56,466 bases of DNA from JBGSTR01 sp963707135 (GTDB lineage: Bacteria > Pseudomonadota > Gammaproteobacteria > Chromatiales > Chromatiaceae). The notes beneath the pieces are model-generated. The model searched no databases and was not told the DNA's origin. It saw only the letters and a list, made by a program, of their open reading frames with translations. Below are positions 1-8,836 of the stretch, in pieces; position 1 is the stretch's first letter; every line of letters begins with the position of its first letter. Where the stretch lies: the NCBI GenBank assembly GCA_963707135.1, contig CAVPOY010000041.1, positions 1-56,466 of the forward strand, written 5' to 3'. A program made the translations under genes and the position numbers.

Positions 1-848
1 AGTACGCGGACTTCGACCTCGTCGCTGTGGTCGACACACACCCGGGCTCGGGCACCTGCCGTCTGCCGGGCGGCGTCGTCCCGGACATCGTCGTGGATCA
101 CCACCCGATGGACGAGACGATGGAGGGCGTCGCGGTGCCCTTCCTCGACACGCACTTCGGCTCGACGTCGACCATGGTCGGGTGGCTGATGGTCGAGAAC
201 CACATCCCGGCCTCGACGCGCGTCGCGACGGCGCTGGTCTACGGGATCAAGACCGACACGCTCGACCTCTCGCGCTCGGAGAACCCCTACGACGAGCTCG
301 TCTACCACGAGATGTACGACCGCTCGGACCGGCAGATCCTCCGGCGCATCCAGCGTGCCCGGCTGCCGCAGGACTACTTCCAGGTCCTGGAGCGGGGCCT
401 GCGCCGCGCGCGCGTGACCGACTTCGCCGTCACGACCTACCTCGGCAAGGTCGAGCACTCGGACGCCGTCGCCGAGATGGCCGATCTCCTGTTTCGCCTC
501 GAGGGCATGCGCTGGGCGATGGTGGGGGGGGTGAAGGGCCCGATGATGTACATCTCGATCCGGGCCGTGCGCGCGGAAGGGGTGGACGCGGGGCGCGTGG
601 CCAGCGCGATCAGCGACGGGAACGGTGGTGGGCACGAGACGTTCGCCGCGGCGCAGATCCACCGTCCGGCGGACGGGACGAAGCCCGAGGCGTTCTTCGA
701 CCTCCTGTGGCGCCGCTTCCTGAAGGAGGTCCGAGCCAAGAGGAGCCTGGCACGGCCGCTGACGGTGCCCGTCGACGCGAAGACGGCGGAGGACGAGGCG
801 CACGCCAGGATGGAACAACGCCGGTCCGCGCGCGCCGACGACGCGTAG
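1..848 (+). CDS. DHH-family phosphoesterase (NrnA-like), 5' end outside window
   Basis: The reading frame is open from base 3, so the gene begins outside the window; the first GTG at 27 is internal. The visible 281 or so residues carry the DHH signature (IVVDHHPMD, encoded near base 100) preceded by the metal-binding VVDTHP segment, and a C-terminal DHHA1 signature GNGGGHE near base 625. This is the architecture of bifunctional oligoribonuclease/pAp phosphatases, which use two metal ions to degrade very short RNAs or 3'-phosphoadenosine 5'-phosphate in the cytosol. Family members are about 320-340 residues, so roughly 50 N-terminal residues with the first DxD metal motif are missing. Substrate cannot be decided from sequence. 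It belongs to the very GC-rich left segment. Confidence 0.85.
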   Translation, partial: YADFDLVAVVDTHPGSGTCRLPGGVVPDIVVDHHPMDETMEGVAVPFLDTHFGSTSTMVGWLMVENHIPASTRVATALVYGIKTDTLDLSRSENPYDELVYHEMYDRSDRQILRRIQRARLPQDYFQVLERGLRRARVTDFAVTTYLGKVEHSDAVAEMADLLFRLEGMRWAMVGGVKGPMMYISIRAVRAEGVDAGRVASAISDGNGGGHETFAAAQIHRPADGTKPEAFFDLLWRRFLKEVRAKRSLARPLTVPVDAKTAEDEAHARMEQRRSARADDA

Positions 849-851
849 GAA

Positions 852-880
852 CGCCCCCGCGCGTCGCGCACGGGGGGGCG
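852..880 (+). terminator. GC-rich hairpin after the DHH gene
   Basis: CGCCCCC (852-858) pairs with GGGGGCG (874-880) and the loop contains further GCGC pairing. It lies four bases after the stop codon. No T-run follows, so it is only a possible intrinsic terminator. Confidence 0.4.
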
Positions 881-945
881 AACGTCACCCCGCCCACGAC
901 GCGCCGGTACGCTGGGACGCCCGGCCGAGCTCCCTCCGCGACGAG

Positions 946-2529
946 ATGCCCATGCGACGACATCGCCCGCTGATCGCCCTCCTGCTGCTGGCGCTGGTGC
1001 TGCCCCTGACGCCCCTCGGGGCCAACGAGGAGCCCAGCTACACGGATCTCGAGAAGGAGGTCAAGAAGGCCCTCGATGCCGAGGACCCGGCGGTGCGCGG
1101 GCGCGCGTTCGAGGTGCTGACCCGGACGAGCGACCTGCGGGCCGTGGAGCTCGTCATCAAGAGCGTCCGGCGGCTCGAGAGCGACCTGGAGAAGGTGCGC
1201 GCGGACCAGACCAAGATCGAGCAGGACTACGAGGCCCAGTTCTCCAAGAAGGTCAAGGCCGACCAGTGGTTCGAGAGCTCGACCCGTTCCGCCAAGGACA
1301 TGGACCGCTACAACGACGCCGTCCGCAAGATCCGCAAGAAGATGGACCTCCTGCTCCTGAAGGGGCGCAGCCTCGAGAACGACCACACCCGGACGAAGGC
1401 GCTGATCGACGGCGCCGTCCGCGCGCTGTCGGGCGTCCTGTCCAGGCTCTCGACCGAGGACCTCGCGCCGGGCCTGGATACGGTGGCGGCGTACTGGCGC
1501 GACGCGAAGGACCTCGAGATCCGCATGCGCTGGCTGGACGCGCTGGGCGACCTGGAGCGGCCCGGGATCGCCGAGCGCATCCGCGAGGCGGCCCGGAACG
1601 AGGAGCTGCCCTTCCCGATGCGCGCGGCGGCGCTCCAGACGCTGGGCGGCCGCAAGGACACGGGGGCCTTCGACATGGCCGTCCCGTACCTCGCCGACCC
1701 CACGCAGGCGTGGGACATGGCGGCGGCCGCCGTGCAGGTGTTGCGCCTGCTCCACGAGAAGCGCTCGATCCCGCCGCTCATCCAGTTCCTGAAGCGCGAG
1801 GATCTCGGTCGGCTGCGCGACGACGCGCACGTCGCGCTCCGGTCGCTCACCGGCGAGAAGCACGGGCCGTACTTCGAGCCGTGGAACCGGTGGTGGGAGG
1901 AAGAGCACGAGCGGTTCGCGATGCCGCTGAAGCCCGTGGACCCGGAGCACACCGCGCAGCCGGAGGGTCAGACCTTCTACGGCATCCACACGTTCAGCGA
2001 CAGGGTGTTGTTCATCCTCGACATCTCGGGTTCGATGGACCAGGCGCCGCAGACCCGCGAGGGCGAGGGCCCGAAGGCGCCCAAGATCCAGGTCGCCCGC
2101 AAGGAGCTGCTGGGCTTCCTCCTGGGCTTCGAGGAGCGGGCGCGCTTCAACGTCATCTTCTTCAACCACGAGGTCGTGCCGTGGCAGCAGAAGATGGTCG
2201 AGGCCACCGAGACCAACAAGCGCCGGGTGCAGAAGTGGATCGAGGGTCAGGAGCCGCTGGGCGGCACGAACATCCACGACGCGCTCGAGGCGGGCTTCGG
2301 CCTGGCCATGCGCGCCACGGGCGAGCCCGTGGTGGACACCATCTTCTTCTTGACGGACGGACGACCGACGGCCGGCAAGGTCCAGGACCCGGAGCAGATC
2401 CTCGCCGCGGTCGCCGACTGGAACCGGACGGCGCGCGTGACCATCCACTGCGTCGGGGTCGGGGACCACGACGCGGACTTCATGCAGAAGCTCGCGAAGC
2501 TCGGCGGCGGCGAGTACCGCAAGCGCTAG
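946..2529 (+). CDS. Secreted coiled-coil/HEAT-like protein with von Willebrand A domain
   Basis: The 527-residue protein starts with a signal peptide (RRHRPLIALLLLALVLPL, cleavage near ANEEP). It continues with a charged, probably coiled-coil stretch (about 60-150), an alpha-helical HEAT-like repeat region (about 150-310, e.g. AVPYLADPTQAWDMAAAAV) and a C-terminal VWA domain. The VWA metal site looks complete: DISGSMD near residue 358, the Thr in GGTNIHDAL near 441 and the Asp in LTDGRPT near 469. VWA domains bind protein ligands through this metal site, so a role in an extracytoplasmic complex is plausible; no specific partner is visible. An ATG six bases downstream is an alternative start. 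The combination of HEAT-like and VWA domains recalls Planctomycetota, from memory only. Confidence 0.85.
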   Translation: MPMRRHRPLIALLLLALVLPLTPLGANEEPSYTDLEKEVKKALDAEDPAVRGRAFEVLTRTSDLRAVELVIKSVRRLESDLEKVRADQTKIEQDYEAQFSKKVKADQWFESSTRSAKDMDRYNDAVRKIRKKMDLLLLKGRSLENDHTRTKALIDGAVRALSGVLSRLSTEDLAPGLDTVAAYWRDAKDLEIRMRWLDALGDLERPGIAERIREAARNEELPFPMRAAALQTLGGRKDTGAFDMAVPYLADPTQAWDMAAAAVQVLRLLHEKRSIPPLIQFLKREDLGRLRDDAHVALRSLTGEKHGPYFEPWNRWWEEEHERFAMPLKPVDPEHTAQPEGQTFYGIHTFSDRVLFILDISGSMDQAPQTREGEGPKAPKIQVARKELLGFLLGFEERARFNVIFFNHEVVPWQQKMVEATETNKRRVQKWIEGQEPLGGTNIHDALEAGFGLAMRATGEPVVDTIFFLTDGRPTAGKVQDPEQILAAVADWNRTARVTIHCVGVGDHDADFMQKLAKLGGGEYRKR

Positions 2530-2549
2530 ACGCCCGAGAGGGGGCGTCT
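2528..2549 (+). terminator. Hairpin overlapping the VWA gene stop codon
   Basis: AGACGCCC (2528-2535) and GGGCGTCT (2542-2549) form a perfect 8-bp stem with a 6-base loop, beginning inside the stop codon, between two convergent genes. No T-run follows. Confidence 0.5.
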
Positions 2550-2670
2550 CCAGGGCGATCCGGACCGCCCCGCCAGCCCGATCCGTAACGTCTGATAATG
2601 TACGTTATGTTGCGTTGTGGGGGTGGCGAGATCGCAGGACATGGCCGCCGGGCCCCTCTCGAGGCGTGGA

Positions 2671-4629
2671 TCAGGCCTGCGAGGCCCGTCTCCCGAGGAC
2701 GAATGCGCCCCCGACGAAGAGCGCGCCGGCGAGCACGGCCAGCCAGGCGTTTCGACCGCGGACGTCCTCGGCGAGTCGGGCCTGCTCCTCGTCGGCCTGG
2801 GCGAACGCCTCGGACACGCGCTCGGGATCCTCGCCCTCGTAGGCGGTCCGCATCCGCTCCTCGTAGAACCAGGCGCACCACCGGGCGTACCAGTCCTGCC
2901 ACGCCACCGGGGCGTCCAGGACGCGCCGGCGCAGCACCGGACTCTCGTCGGGCAGCCACCGCGCGCCCGTGGTCTCCCGCTGGCGTCGCTCCCGCACCAG
3001 CGCGGTGAGGAGCGGCCACGGATCCTGGACGGGGTCCGCATGCCGGGGATACGGAGCCCCCCCACCGGCCAGGATCCAGCGCAGCTGGTCGGCGAGGACC
3101 TCGTCCGTGGCCGTGCGGGCCGCAGCCTCGCACCGGGCCCTCAGCGCCTCGTCGCCCGTCGGCCGCCACCAGAGATCGCGGAGCGCGAAGGGCAGCAGCG
3201 CTCGGGCGTCGAGGGCGGCCGTCACGTCTCCGACGTGCGCCTCGATCCGGTCCGGCCGCCCCTCCATCCACTCCTGCTGGGCGGCGAGCCGCGCGGGCAG
3301 GTCGGGACCCGGCTCCGCCGGTGCGGGTGCGGGCTCGGGCTCGAACGGTGCGGGGCCCGGCGCCGGGACCGCGACGTCCTCCAGCAGGGCGGTGTAGAGC
3401 CAGCCGAAGTTCATGTTGTGGCGGATGTCCGGGTCCTTGTAGAACAGGCGATCGAAGTCGCGCTCGACGAGGCCCAGCTCGCGCACCTCGCCGTTCACGT
3501 CGAGACGGACGGGGCGGTCCAGGTCCACCAGGTCGTCGTTGAGGTACACGTTCAGCCGCTCGACGCCCCGCGCGTCGATCCGGATCGTGTTGGGATCGTC
3601 CTCGGTGTCGAGGGCCTCGACCGCCAGGCCGACCTCGGGCGCGTGCTCGTCCACCTTCGTCAGCACGATCCACTGCGCGTAGCCGTGGTCCGGCCGCTTC
3701 CAGCGCCACCTGAACCGGGTCGGCACGACGCGGCGGCGCGCGGTCAGCCACGTCAGGAGCGCCTCGTCGTCGCCGACGGTGACGTCGGGGTGGCCCGCCT
3801 GCTCGAGCTCGCGGGCGAGCGCGTCGTCGCCGGCGACGAAGACCGGCACGCTCGCGTAGTTCACCACCACGTCCAGGTCGATGGGCTGACCGGGCCTGAG
3901 CACCAGGCCCGCGAGCACGTGCGGGAAGGCGGCCGCCAGCGCGGCGGCAGGCGCACCGCCGTCCACCACGATGCGGTCGAAGTCGACGTGGTAGCGGCGC
4001 CAGAAGTCCGTGAGGACGGCGGTCAGGAACCGGTGGCGGATGGCGCCGTCCTCCAGGAACTTCGCGCGGGCCGCGACGGGCGCCAGGATCAGCCAATCGT
4101 CGTAGAGGTCCTCGAAGTCGTCCCTCGGGTACCGCCGCTTCAGGACGGCTGCGCCGGGGTACTTCGCCCGACCGTCCAGCGCCTCGTGGATCGCGAGCAG
4201 GAACGGCAGGGGCGCGGGGCGCGGAACCTTGCCGAGGGCGCGGTCGCTGGGGTAGTCCTCGGGCAGGCAGTACGTGAAGCGCCGGGCCTCCGACACGAGG
4301 CTGACGTAGAGGCCGTCCTTCTCGAAGTCGATGATCTCGTTCTCGCGCCGCCACTTCCGGTCGTCGAACGGCGGCAGGAAGTGGCGGCCCTGCATCGCGA
4401 TCTCGAGCAGCAACCCGAGATCGACGAGCGCATCCCGGCCGGTCCGCTCCTTCAGGTCCGCGAGGGCCTGCAGGAAGACCTTGCGCGGCCGCCAGCGAAA
4501 CTCCAACTCCGGGTCGAGGTACCCGCGCGCGGCCTCGGTGAGCTGCCGCTCGTCCTCGGCCCGCGCGATCCCCGCCAGCAGCCCGAACCCGAGCGCGGCG
4601 ACGCAGAGCGCGGCGGCGAGGCGCCTCAC
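2671..4629 (-). CDS. Secreted alpha/beta-hydrolase-like protein with degenerate catalytic site and C-terminal membrane helix
   Basis: I place the start at the GTG at 4629, which overlaps the stop codon of the upstream reading frame (GTGA) and gives a clear signal peptide (RRLAAALCVAALGFGLLAG, then ARAED); the product is 652 residues. The middle resembles esterase/dienelactone-hydrolase folds (YCLPEDYPSD..., PFLLAIHEAL, then RIVVDGGAPAAALAAAFP). The last segment sits where the nucleophile elbow GxSxG would be, and no Ser is present. A Pro/Glu-rich linker (about 490-515) leads to a second helical domain, and the C-terminus has a hydrophobic helix (WLAVLAGALFVGGAFVLG) followed by Arg residues, consistent with membrane anchoring. 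A non-catalytic or re-purposed hydrolase fold is inference; the specific function is unknown. Confidence 0.7.
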   Translation of the reverse strand: MRRLAAALCVAALGFGLLAGIARAEDERQLTEAARGYLDPELEFRWRPRKVFLQALADLKERTGRDALVDLGLLLEIAMQGRHFLPPFDDRKWRRENEIIDFEKDGLYVSLVSEARRFTYCLPEDYPSDRALGKVPRPAPLPFLLAIHEALDGRAKYPGAAVLKRRYPRDDFEDLYDDWLILAPVAARAKFLEDGAIRHRFLTAVLTDFWRRYHVDFDRIVVDGGAPAAALAAAFPHVLAGLVLRPGQPIDLDVVVNYASVPVFVAGDDALARELEQAGHPDVTVGDDEALLTWLTARRRVVPTRFRWRWKRPDHGYAQWIVLTKVDEHAPEVGLAVEALDTEDDPNTIRIDARGVERLNVYLNDDLVDLDRPVRLDVNGEVRELGLVERDFDRLFYKDPDIRHNMNFGWLYTALLEDVAVPAPGPAPFEPEPAPAPAEPGPDLPARLAAQQEWMEGRPDRIEAHVGDVTAALDARALLPFALRDLWWRPTGDEALRARCEAAARTATDEVLADQLRWILAGGGAPYPRHADPVQDPWPLLTALVRERRQRETTGARWLPDESPVLRRRVLDAPVAWQDWYARWCAWFYEERMRTAYEGEDPERVSEAFAQADEEQARLAEDVRGRNAWLAVLAGALFVGGAFVLGRRASQA

Positions 4630-4754
4630 CGGCGGTCGAGCTCCGCGTCGGTGAGCTGGTCCACGTCGCTGAGGTCGTCGGTCAGGACGTGGCTCTGCGC
4701 CTGCTCCGGGTCGAAGCGCACGGTCAGGCGCTCCAGCGCGAACGAGGGCGTCAT
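4626..4754 (-). pseudogene. C-terminal remnant of an unknown gene, cut at the junction
   Basis: A 42-codon stretch from the ATG at 4754 ends in a TGA overlapping the GTG of the next gene, the spacing expected of the last gene before it in an operon. The peptide (ending LSDVDQLTDAELDRR) is acidic and reads as real coding sequence in composition. Upstream the frame runs only to a TAG at 4788-4790, inside sequence that is clearly coding on the other strand (amidohydrolase). I therefore read it as the tail of a longer protein truncated at about 4,755-4,768 rather than a complete small gene. Function not recognisable. Confidence 0.45.
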
Positions 4755-4768
4755 GAAGCGGCGGCGGC
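4754..4768. other. Probable chimeric junction of two genomes
   Basis: Left of this point the sequence is extremely GC-rich at third positions; right of it the composition and gene content are gammaproteobacterial. Two unrelated genes on opposite strands are both truncated here. The joint falls in GCGGCGGCGGCCC (4758-4770), low-complexity sequence that could mediate an assembly or cloning error. Confidence 0.7.
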
Positions 4769-5061
4769 CCTGGCACGTCGGGGTGTCCTATTGGCGGGAT
4801 CCCCGCCTAGCCGTTCTCCTACGCGGGTCGCTTGCACGCGGCGGGGGACTTTCCATCGGGGACAATGAGCCCTACCCGATCGAGGAAGACATGGACTACA
4901 CGATCCCGATGCACGGCGGGGGCCGCGGACTGCCCAGTGTCATGATCGAGATCCGCCAGGACGAGATCCGTACCGCGGCGGATGCCGCGGATTGGGCGGC
5001 GCTGATTGGTCGGGCCTTTCAGCGGATCGAGTCCACGGCACCGCGCTGCATAGGCGGGTAA
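4756..5061 (+). pseudogene. N-formylglutamate amidohydrolase, C-terminal fragment only
   Basis: About 100 codons ending at the TAA at 5059-5061 encode the conserved C-terminus of the N-formylglutamate amidohydrolase family (RPWHVGVSY, RDPRLA, IGDNEPY, then RGLPSVMIEIRQDEI). The family hydrolyses N-formyl-glutamate or related N-acyl amino acids in histidine degradation and elsewhere and is normally about 250-290 residues. The N-terminal two thirds, with the zinc-binding residues, are absent and no family match continues to the left of the RRRPWHVG segment. The abrupt loss coincides with truncation of a minus-strand gene at the same place, so the fragment marks the junction between two unrelated sequences. 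In the source genome the gene is probably intact. Confidence 0.8.
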
Positions 5062-5370
5062 AAGGGTAAAGAGTAGAGAAAGGAAATTGCCTAATCGGGT
5101 CGCCCGGGGGAGGTTCTTTCCCTCAGCTCCCACGGTTCGCCGCATGTGGGTCCGCACGGGTCGCTTCCTTCCGGATTTCAAGGGACTGGATGGTAGGGAT
5201 GTCCCGCCAGAGTCGGTTAGGATGCACCTCGACGGGATCAGGCAACGGCAGTCCTTCCGCGGGCGGATTGATCCGGGCGCTCGCCCGGGCGGCAAGCCCG
5301 ACACTCGGCACCTGCGAACGCGCGTACACCGCGGTTGGACCGATTCCAAGCATCGGCGGCTCAGGCAGGC
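5062..5370. other. Intergenic, no gene seen
   Basis: 309 bases between the amidohydrolase stop and the 3' end of the convergent flippase gene. I see no convincing coding frame, RNA or strong terminator; the short open frames here lack coding character. Confidence 0.5.
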
Positions 5371-6867
5371 CTAGCCGGCGGCCGCCCGGCTTCCCAGCAG
5401 GCGCCGCAGCAGCAACCGCCCGTCGAACGCCAGGACCGTGGCGAGAAAGACCATCAGCAACAAGGTCCCGACCACCATGGAATGCCAGCCCAGAGCGCCG
5501 ATCAGAAGCCGGCTGCCGGCGTACAGCCCCAGCCCGAGCAGCACATACCCGAGGACGCGCCCGACGTCGTAGGGAACCGGGTAGTACTTGCGCCCCAGGA
5601 CGTAGGACATCACCACCATCGACGCGTAGCAGACCAGGTGCGCCCAGGCCGCTCCCTGGTAGCCGAACATCGGCACCCACCACAGCAGCAGCCCAATGGT
5701 GATCGCGGCGCCCACGAGTGACACACCGGCCCCCATCAGCGTACGGTCGGTCAGCTTGTACCAGATCGACAGATTCACATAGATGCCGAGCAGCAGGTTC
5801 GCGACCAGCAGCACCGGAACCACGACGAGACCGTCGCGATAGTCCCGGCCGACGAAGTACTGGAAGACGTCGAGGTAGAGCGTGACCACCAGAAAAATGA
5901 GCACGCAGAAGATCACGAACCAGTTCAGCACCACCGCGTAGGTGCGGCGCGCATCGCTCTGCCGGGCATAGGCGAAGAAAAAGGGTTCGCCGGCGTAGCG
6001 GAACGCCTGGATGAACAGCGTCATCAGTATCGAAAGCTTGTAGGAGGCGCTGTAGATGCCGAGCTGAGCCATATTGGTTTCCGGGTCGTAGGGCAGCAGG
6101 TACTTGAGCGCCGCCCGGTCGAGCATCTCGTTGACGATGCCCGCGAAACCGATAATCACCATCGGTAGGGAGTAGCGGATCAACCGCCCGAACAGTACCC
6201 GGTCGAAACCCGTGGCACCGCCGCGATACTGGGGCGCCAGCAATGCGAGCTTCAGTACGCTCGCGGCAAGATTGGCAATGAACACGTAGCCCACGCCGAT
6301 GGCGGGGTTCCAGAGCTGCCCGAGCAGCGACTGGGGATCGGCCTCGAAGGCGCGCCGGCAGGCGACGATAAAGAAGAGATTGAGCCCGATGTTGACGCCG
6401 ATCTCGACCAGCTTCACAACGGCGAACCGCATCGCCTTGTTCTCGGCCCGAAGCCGCGCGAAGGCCACCGCCCCCACGGAATCGAGCGCCAGGATGGCCG
6501 CGGTCCACCAAATGTACTCGGGGTGACCGGCGTGCCGGAGCCAATCCGCGACCGGCTGCTGCCACAGCAGCGCGGCGACGAAGAAAGCGACGTTCGCGAT
6601 CACCAGCACCCGCAGCACGGTCGCGAATACCACCCCGGGCGGCCACTCCCCGCCCTCCCGGAAGCGGAAATAGCCGGTTTCAAGCCCGAATGCCAACAGC
6701 ACGGCGAAGAATCCCATGTAGGCATAGAATTCCGCGACGACGCCGTACTCCGCGGGCGCGAAGCTGTAGGTAAACAGGGGTACCAGCAGATAATTGAGGA
6801 AGCGCCCGAGGATGCTGCTGACGCCGTAGACGGCAGTCTGGGAGGCGAGGCGCTTGAGGGGATTCAA
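5371..6867 (-). CDS. Lipopolysaccharide/exopolysaccharide flippase (Wzx/MOP family)
   Basis: The 498-residue protein is an almost continuous series of hydrophobic helices (about 12-14) beginning with the typical N-terminus KRLASQTAVYGVSSILGRFLNYLLVPLFT. This is the hallmark of polysaccharide-exporting MOP-superfamily flippases, which move undecaprenyl-linked sugar units across the inner membrane. Length fits the family (450-520). It stands alone, divergent from an acetyltransferase-type gene that also belongs to surface-polysaccharide biology (133 bp between start codons), and no polymerase or glycosyltransferase is in the window. Which glycan it exports is unknown. Confidence 0.88.
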   Translation of the reverse strand: MNPLKRLASQTAVYGVSSILGRFLNYLLVPLFTYSFAPAEYGVVAEFYAYMGFFAVLLAFGLETGYFRFREGGEWPPGVVFATVLRVLVIANVAFFVAALLWQQPVADWLRHAGHPEYIWWTAAILALDSVGAVAFARLRAENKAMRFAVVKLVEIGVNIGLNLFFIVACRRAFEADPQSLLGQLWNPAIGVGYVFIANLAASVLKLALLAPQYRGGATGFDRVLFGRLIRYSLPMVIIGFAGIVNEMLDRAALKYLLPYDPETNMAQLGIYSASYKLSILMTLFIQAFRYAGEPFFFAYARQSDARRTYAVVLNWFVIFCVLIFLVVTLYLDVFQYFVGRDYRDGLVVVPVLLVANLLLGIYVNLSIWYKLTDRTLMGAGVSLVGAAITIGLLLWWVPMFGYQGAAWAHLVCYASMVVMSYVLGRKYYPVPYDVGRVLGYVLLGLGLYAGSRLLIGALGWHSMVVGTLLLMVFLATVLAFDGRLLLRRLLGSRAAAG

Positions 6868-7000
6868 GTTCGGGCTGTTCCGCTGATTTGCGCTCGGGCG
6901 CGGCGAGCCCGCATTCTACTCGGGGATGCCCCGCCGTGAGCGACCGGGGTTCGATACGGCCTTCGGGCAACGGTGCCAAGTAGAAGAATTAAGGAGAGTC

Positions 7001-8767
7001 ATGACAAGGCTGGTGTACTTCAAAGAGCTCGACGGGGCCCACGCGGCGGATGTCGCCCGCCTCGCGGCCAAGCTGCTCGGCGCCGCTCCCCTCCAGGGTC
7101 CGGCGGTGCTCCGCGGGCTGAGCTCCGATCCCGAGGGGCGGGACCGCAATCTGAGCCTCGGACTGTTCGCCGGACCGAGGCTCGTCGGCTACCTGATGGC
7201 CGCGATCGAGGACCGAAGCGCCTATCACGGGCGACCCGAGCGGGTCGTACGGATGCACGAGGTCGCGGTCCTTCCCGCCTTCCGGGGCCGCGTGCGGGAC
7301 CTGGTCCTGAAACTCGCCCAGTCGCTCTCGGCCTACTGCCCCGGCTGCCCGCTGGAGGCGGCCGCATCCGGCGAGAACCTGCGCCGACTGCGGCGCTTCC
7401 GCGGCTTCGCTCGTCACCTGGGATACGCGCTGCTCAAGGACGGCGACGCGCAGGGCCCGGGGAGCGCCGACGGGCCCCAGGTCCTGCGATGGGAGATGCC
7501 CGCGGGAGCCGAATGGATTCCGGACACCCCGCTACCCCTGCCACGCGGAGGCTGGGGCCATAGCACCGGCGGCCGGAACCTGGAGGTGCTGCTGATCTCC
7601 GAGGCCAGGCAATGGCTGTCGCTCAAGCCCGCCTGGAACCGACTGCTGCGCGAGACCGCGGACTACACGGTGTTTCAATCCTTCGAGCACCTCTGGACCT
7701 GGTGGAAGTACTTCGGCCTGAACGGGGCGCTCAACCTGCTGGCCGTGCGCGACGGGACCGAGATCATCGGCATCGCGCCGCTGGCCATATTCCCGGATCG
7801 GGTCCGCGGCGCCGTGTTCCGGGACCTGGAGCTCATCGGTGCGCCCTGGCAGGTCGACCGGGCGCAATTCCTGTTCGGCCGCGAACAGGACGCCTGCCTG
7901 AGCGCCACCCTCGCCTGGCTGTTCGCGCACCGCGACCGCTGGGACCTGTTCAGGCTGCACGAGCAGCGCGCCGATTTCCCCGTGACGCACCGGATGCGGG
8001 AGCGCTTCGGCGCGGAGAAGTGCCTGATCATCGAGCGGGAGTGGCTCTGCCCCTACATCCGGCTCGACGGCGATTGGGAGCGGTTCATCGCCGAGCGGCC
8101 GCGCAAGCTCCGGAAGAACCTCAATCGCTCGCACCGCCTGCTGGAACAGGATGGTCCGGTGTCACTCGAAACCCTGGACCGCTGGCCCGAGCTCGAAGCG
8201 GGGCTCGAGGCCTATGTCGCGCTCGAGAAGCGGAGCTGGAAACCCGCAAAGGGTATCGACGTCGGACGTTCGAGGGCCTACTTCCGTTTTTACCGTGAGC
8301 TGGCGCGGATCTATGGGCGGGACGGCGGATTCCAGCTCAGGTTCCTGAGAGTCGGCGACCGGCGAGTAGCCGGGACCTTCGGTATCGAGTTCGACGGCAC
8401 CTTCTACTCGATCATGATCGTTCACGACCAGGCCTTCGACCGCGGCTCGCCAGGGACACTGCTGGAGGCGATGGAACTGGAGCGGTGCTTCGCCGACGAC
8501 ATCAAGGAGTACGACTTTCTTGGCGGCTTCCTCAGCAACAAGCTGCGTTGGACCTCGACCGCCCGCGAGACGGTAAACCAGTCGTTCTTCCAGCGGCGAC
8601 CCCGATTGGTGTTCGACTACGCGATCCGCCACCAGTTGAAGCCGCGGATGCGCGGCTGGCTCGAGCGCCAAGAGCTGCTGCCCATGGCCCGGCGGTGGTC
8701 GAAGCAGCTCAAGGATCTCAAGACCCGGTTGCGACGCCGGCCCGCCCTCTCACCCGCGAAGCGCTGA
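7001..8767 (+). CDS. Double acyltransferase protein: N-terminal GNAT plus C-terminal FemAB/CelD-like domain
   Basis: I chose the ATG at 7001 because AAGGAG lies six bases upstream; a longer in-frame start at 6926 has no such site. The 588-residue product has an N-terminal GNAT-like region (about 1-150; MHEVAVLPAFRGRVRDLVL resembles the acetyl-CoA-binding beta4-alpha3 unit, though the usual RGxGxG loop is degenerate). From about residue 195 it has a FemAB/CelD-type GNAT domain (LRKNLNRSHRLLE, LEKRSWKPAKG, FYSIMIVHDQAFDRGSPGTLL, YDFLGG). CelD/BcsL-like proteins are common in exopolysaccharide loci, where they probably acylate sugars or attach amino acids. The flippase next door fits that setting. 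A C-terminal basic tail (about 560-588) may contact membrane or nucleic acid. Confidence 0.8.
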   Translation: MTRLVYFKELDGAHAADVARLAAKLLGAAPLQGPAVLRGLSSDPEGRDRNLSLGLFAGPRLVGYLMAAIEDRSAYHGRPERVVRMHEVAVLPAFRGRVRDLVLKLAQSLSAYCPGCPLEAAASGENLRRLRRFRGFARHLGYALLKDGDAQGPGSADGPQVLRWEMPAGAEWIPDTPLPLPRGGWGHSTGGRNLEVLLISEARQWLSLKPAWNRLLRETADYTVFQSFEHLWTWWKYFGLNGALNLLAVRDGTEIIGIAPLAIFPDRVRGAVFRDLELIGAPWQVDRAQFLFGREQDACLSATLAWLFAHRDRWDLFRLHEQRADFPVTHRMRERFGAEKCLIIEREWLCPYIRLDGDWERFIAERPRKLRKNLNRSHRLLEQDGPVSLETLDRWPELEAGLEAYVALEKRSWKPAKGIDVGRSRAYFRFYRELARIYGRDGGFQLRFLRVGDRRVAGTFGIEFDGTFYSIMIVHDQAFDRGSPGTLLEAMELERCFADDIKEYDFLGGFLSNKLRWTSTARETVNQSFFQRRPRLVFDYAIRHQLKPRMRGWLERQELLPMARRWSKQLKDLKTRLRRRPALSPAKR

Positions 8768-8836
8768 GAATCGCGGGACCCGGACATCGAGCAGCGGACC
8801 CTGCCGCGCCCCGCGCACCGTCACGCTGGCCGCGGC

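Noticed and set aside
610..2469. Long minus-strand open frame opposite the VWA gene
   Set aside because: Its protein is Arg/Leu/Gly-rich without domains; it is a product of the high third-position GC of the real gene.
4819..5349. Minus-strand open frame between flippase and amidohydrolase fragment
   Set aside because: It overlaps the conserved amidohydrolase C-terminus on the other strand and has no recognisable features.
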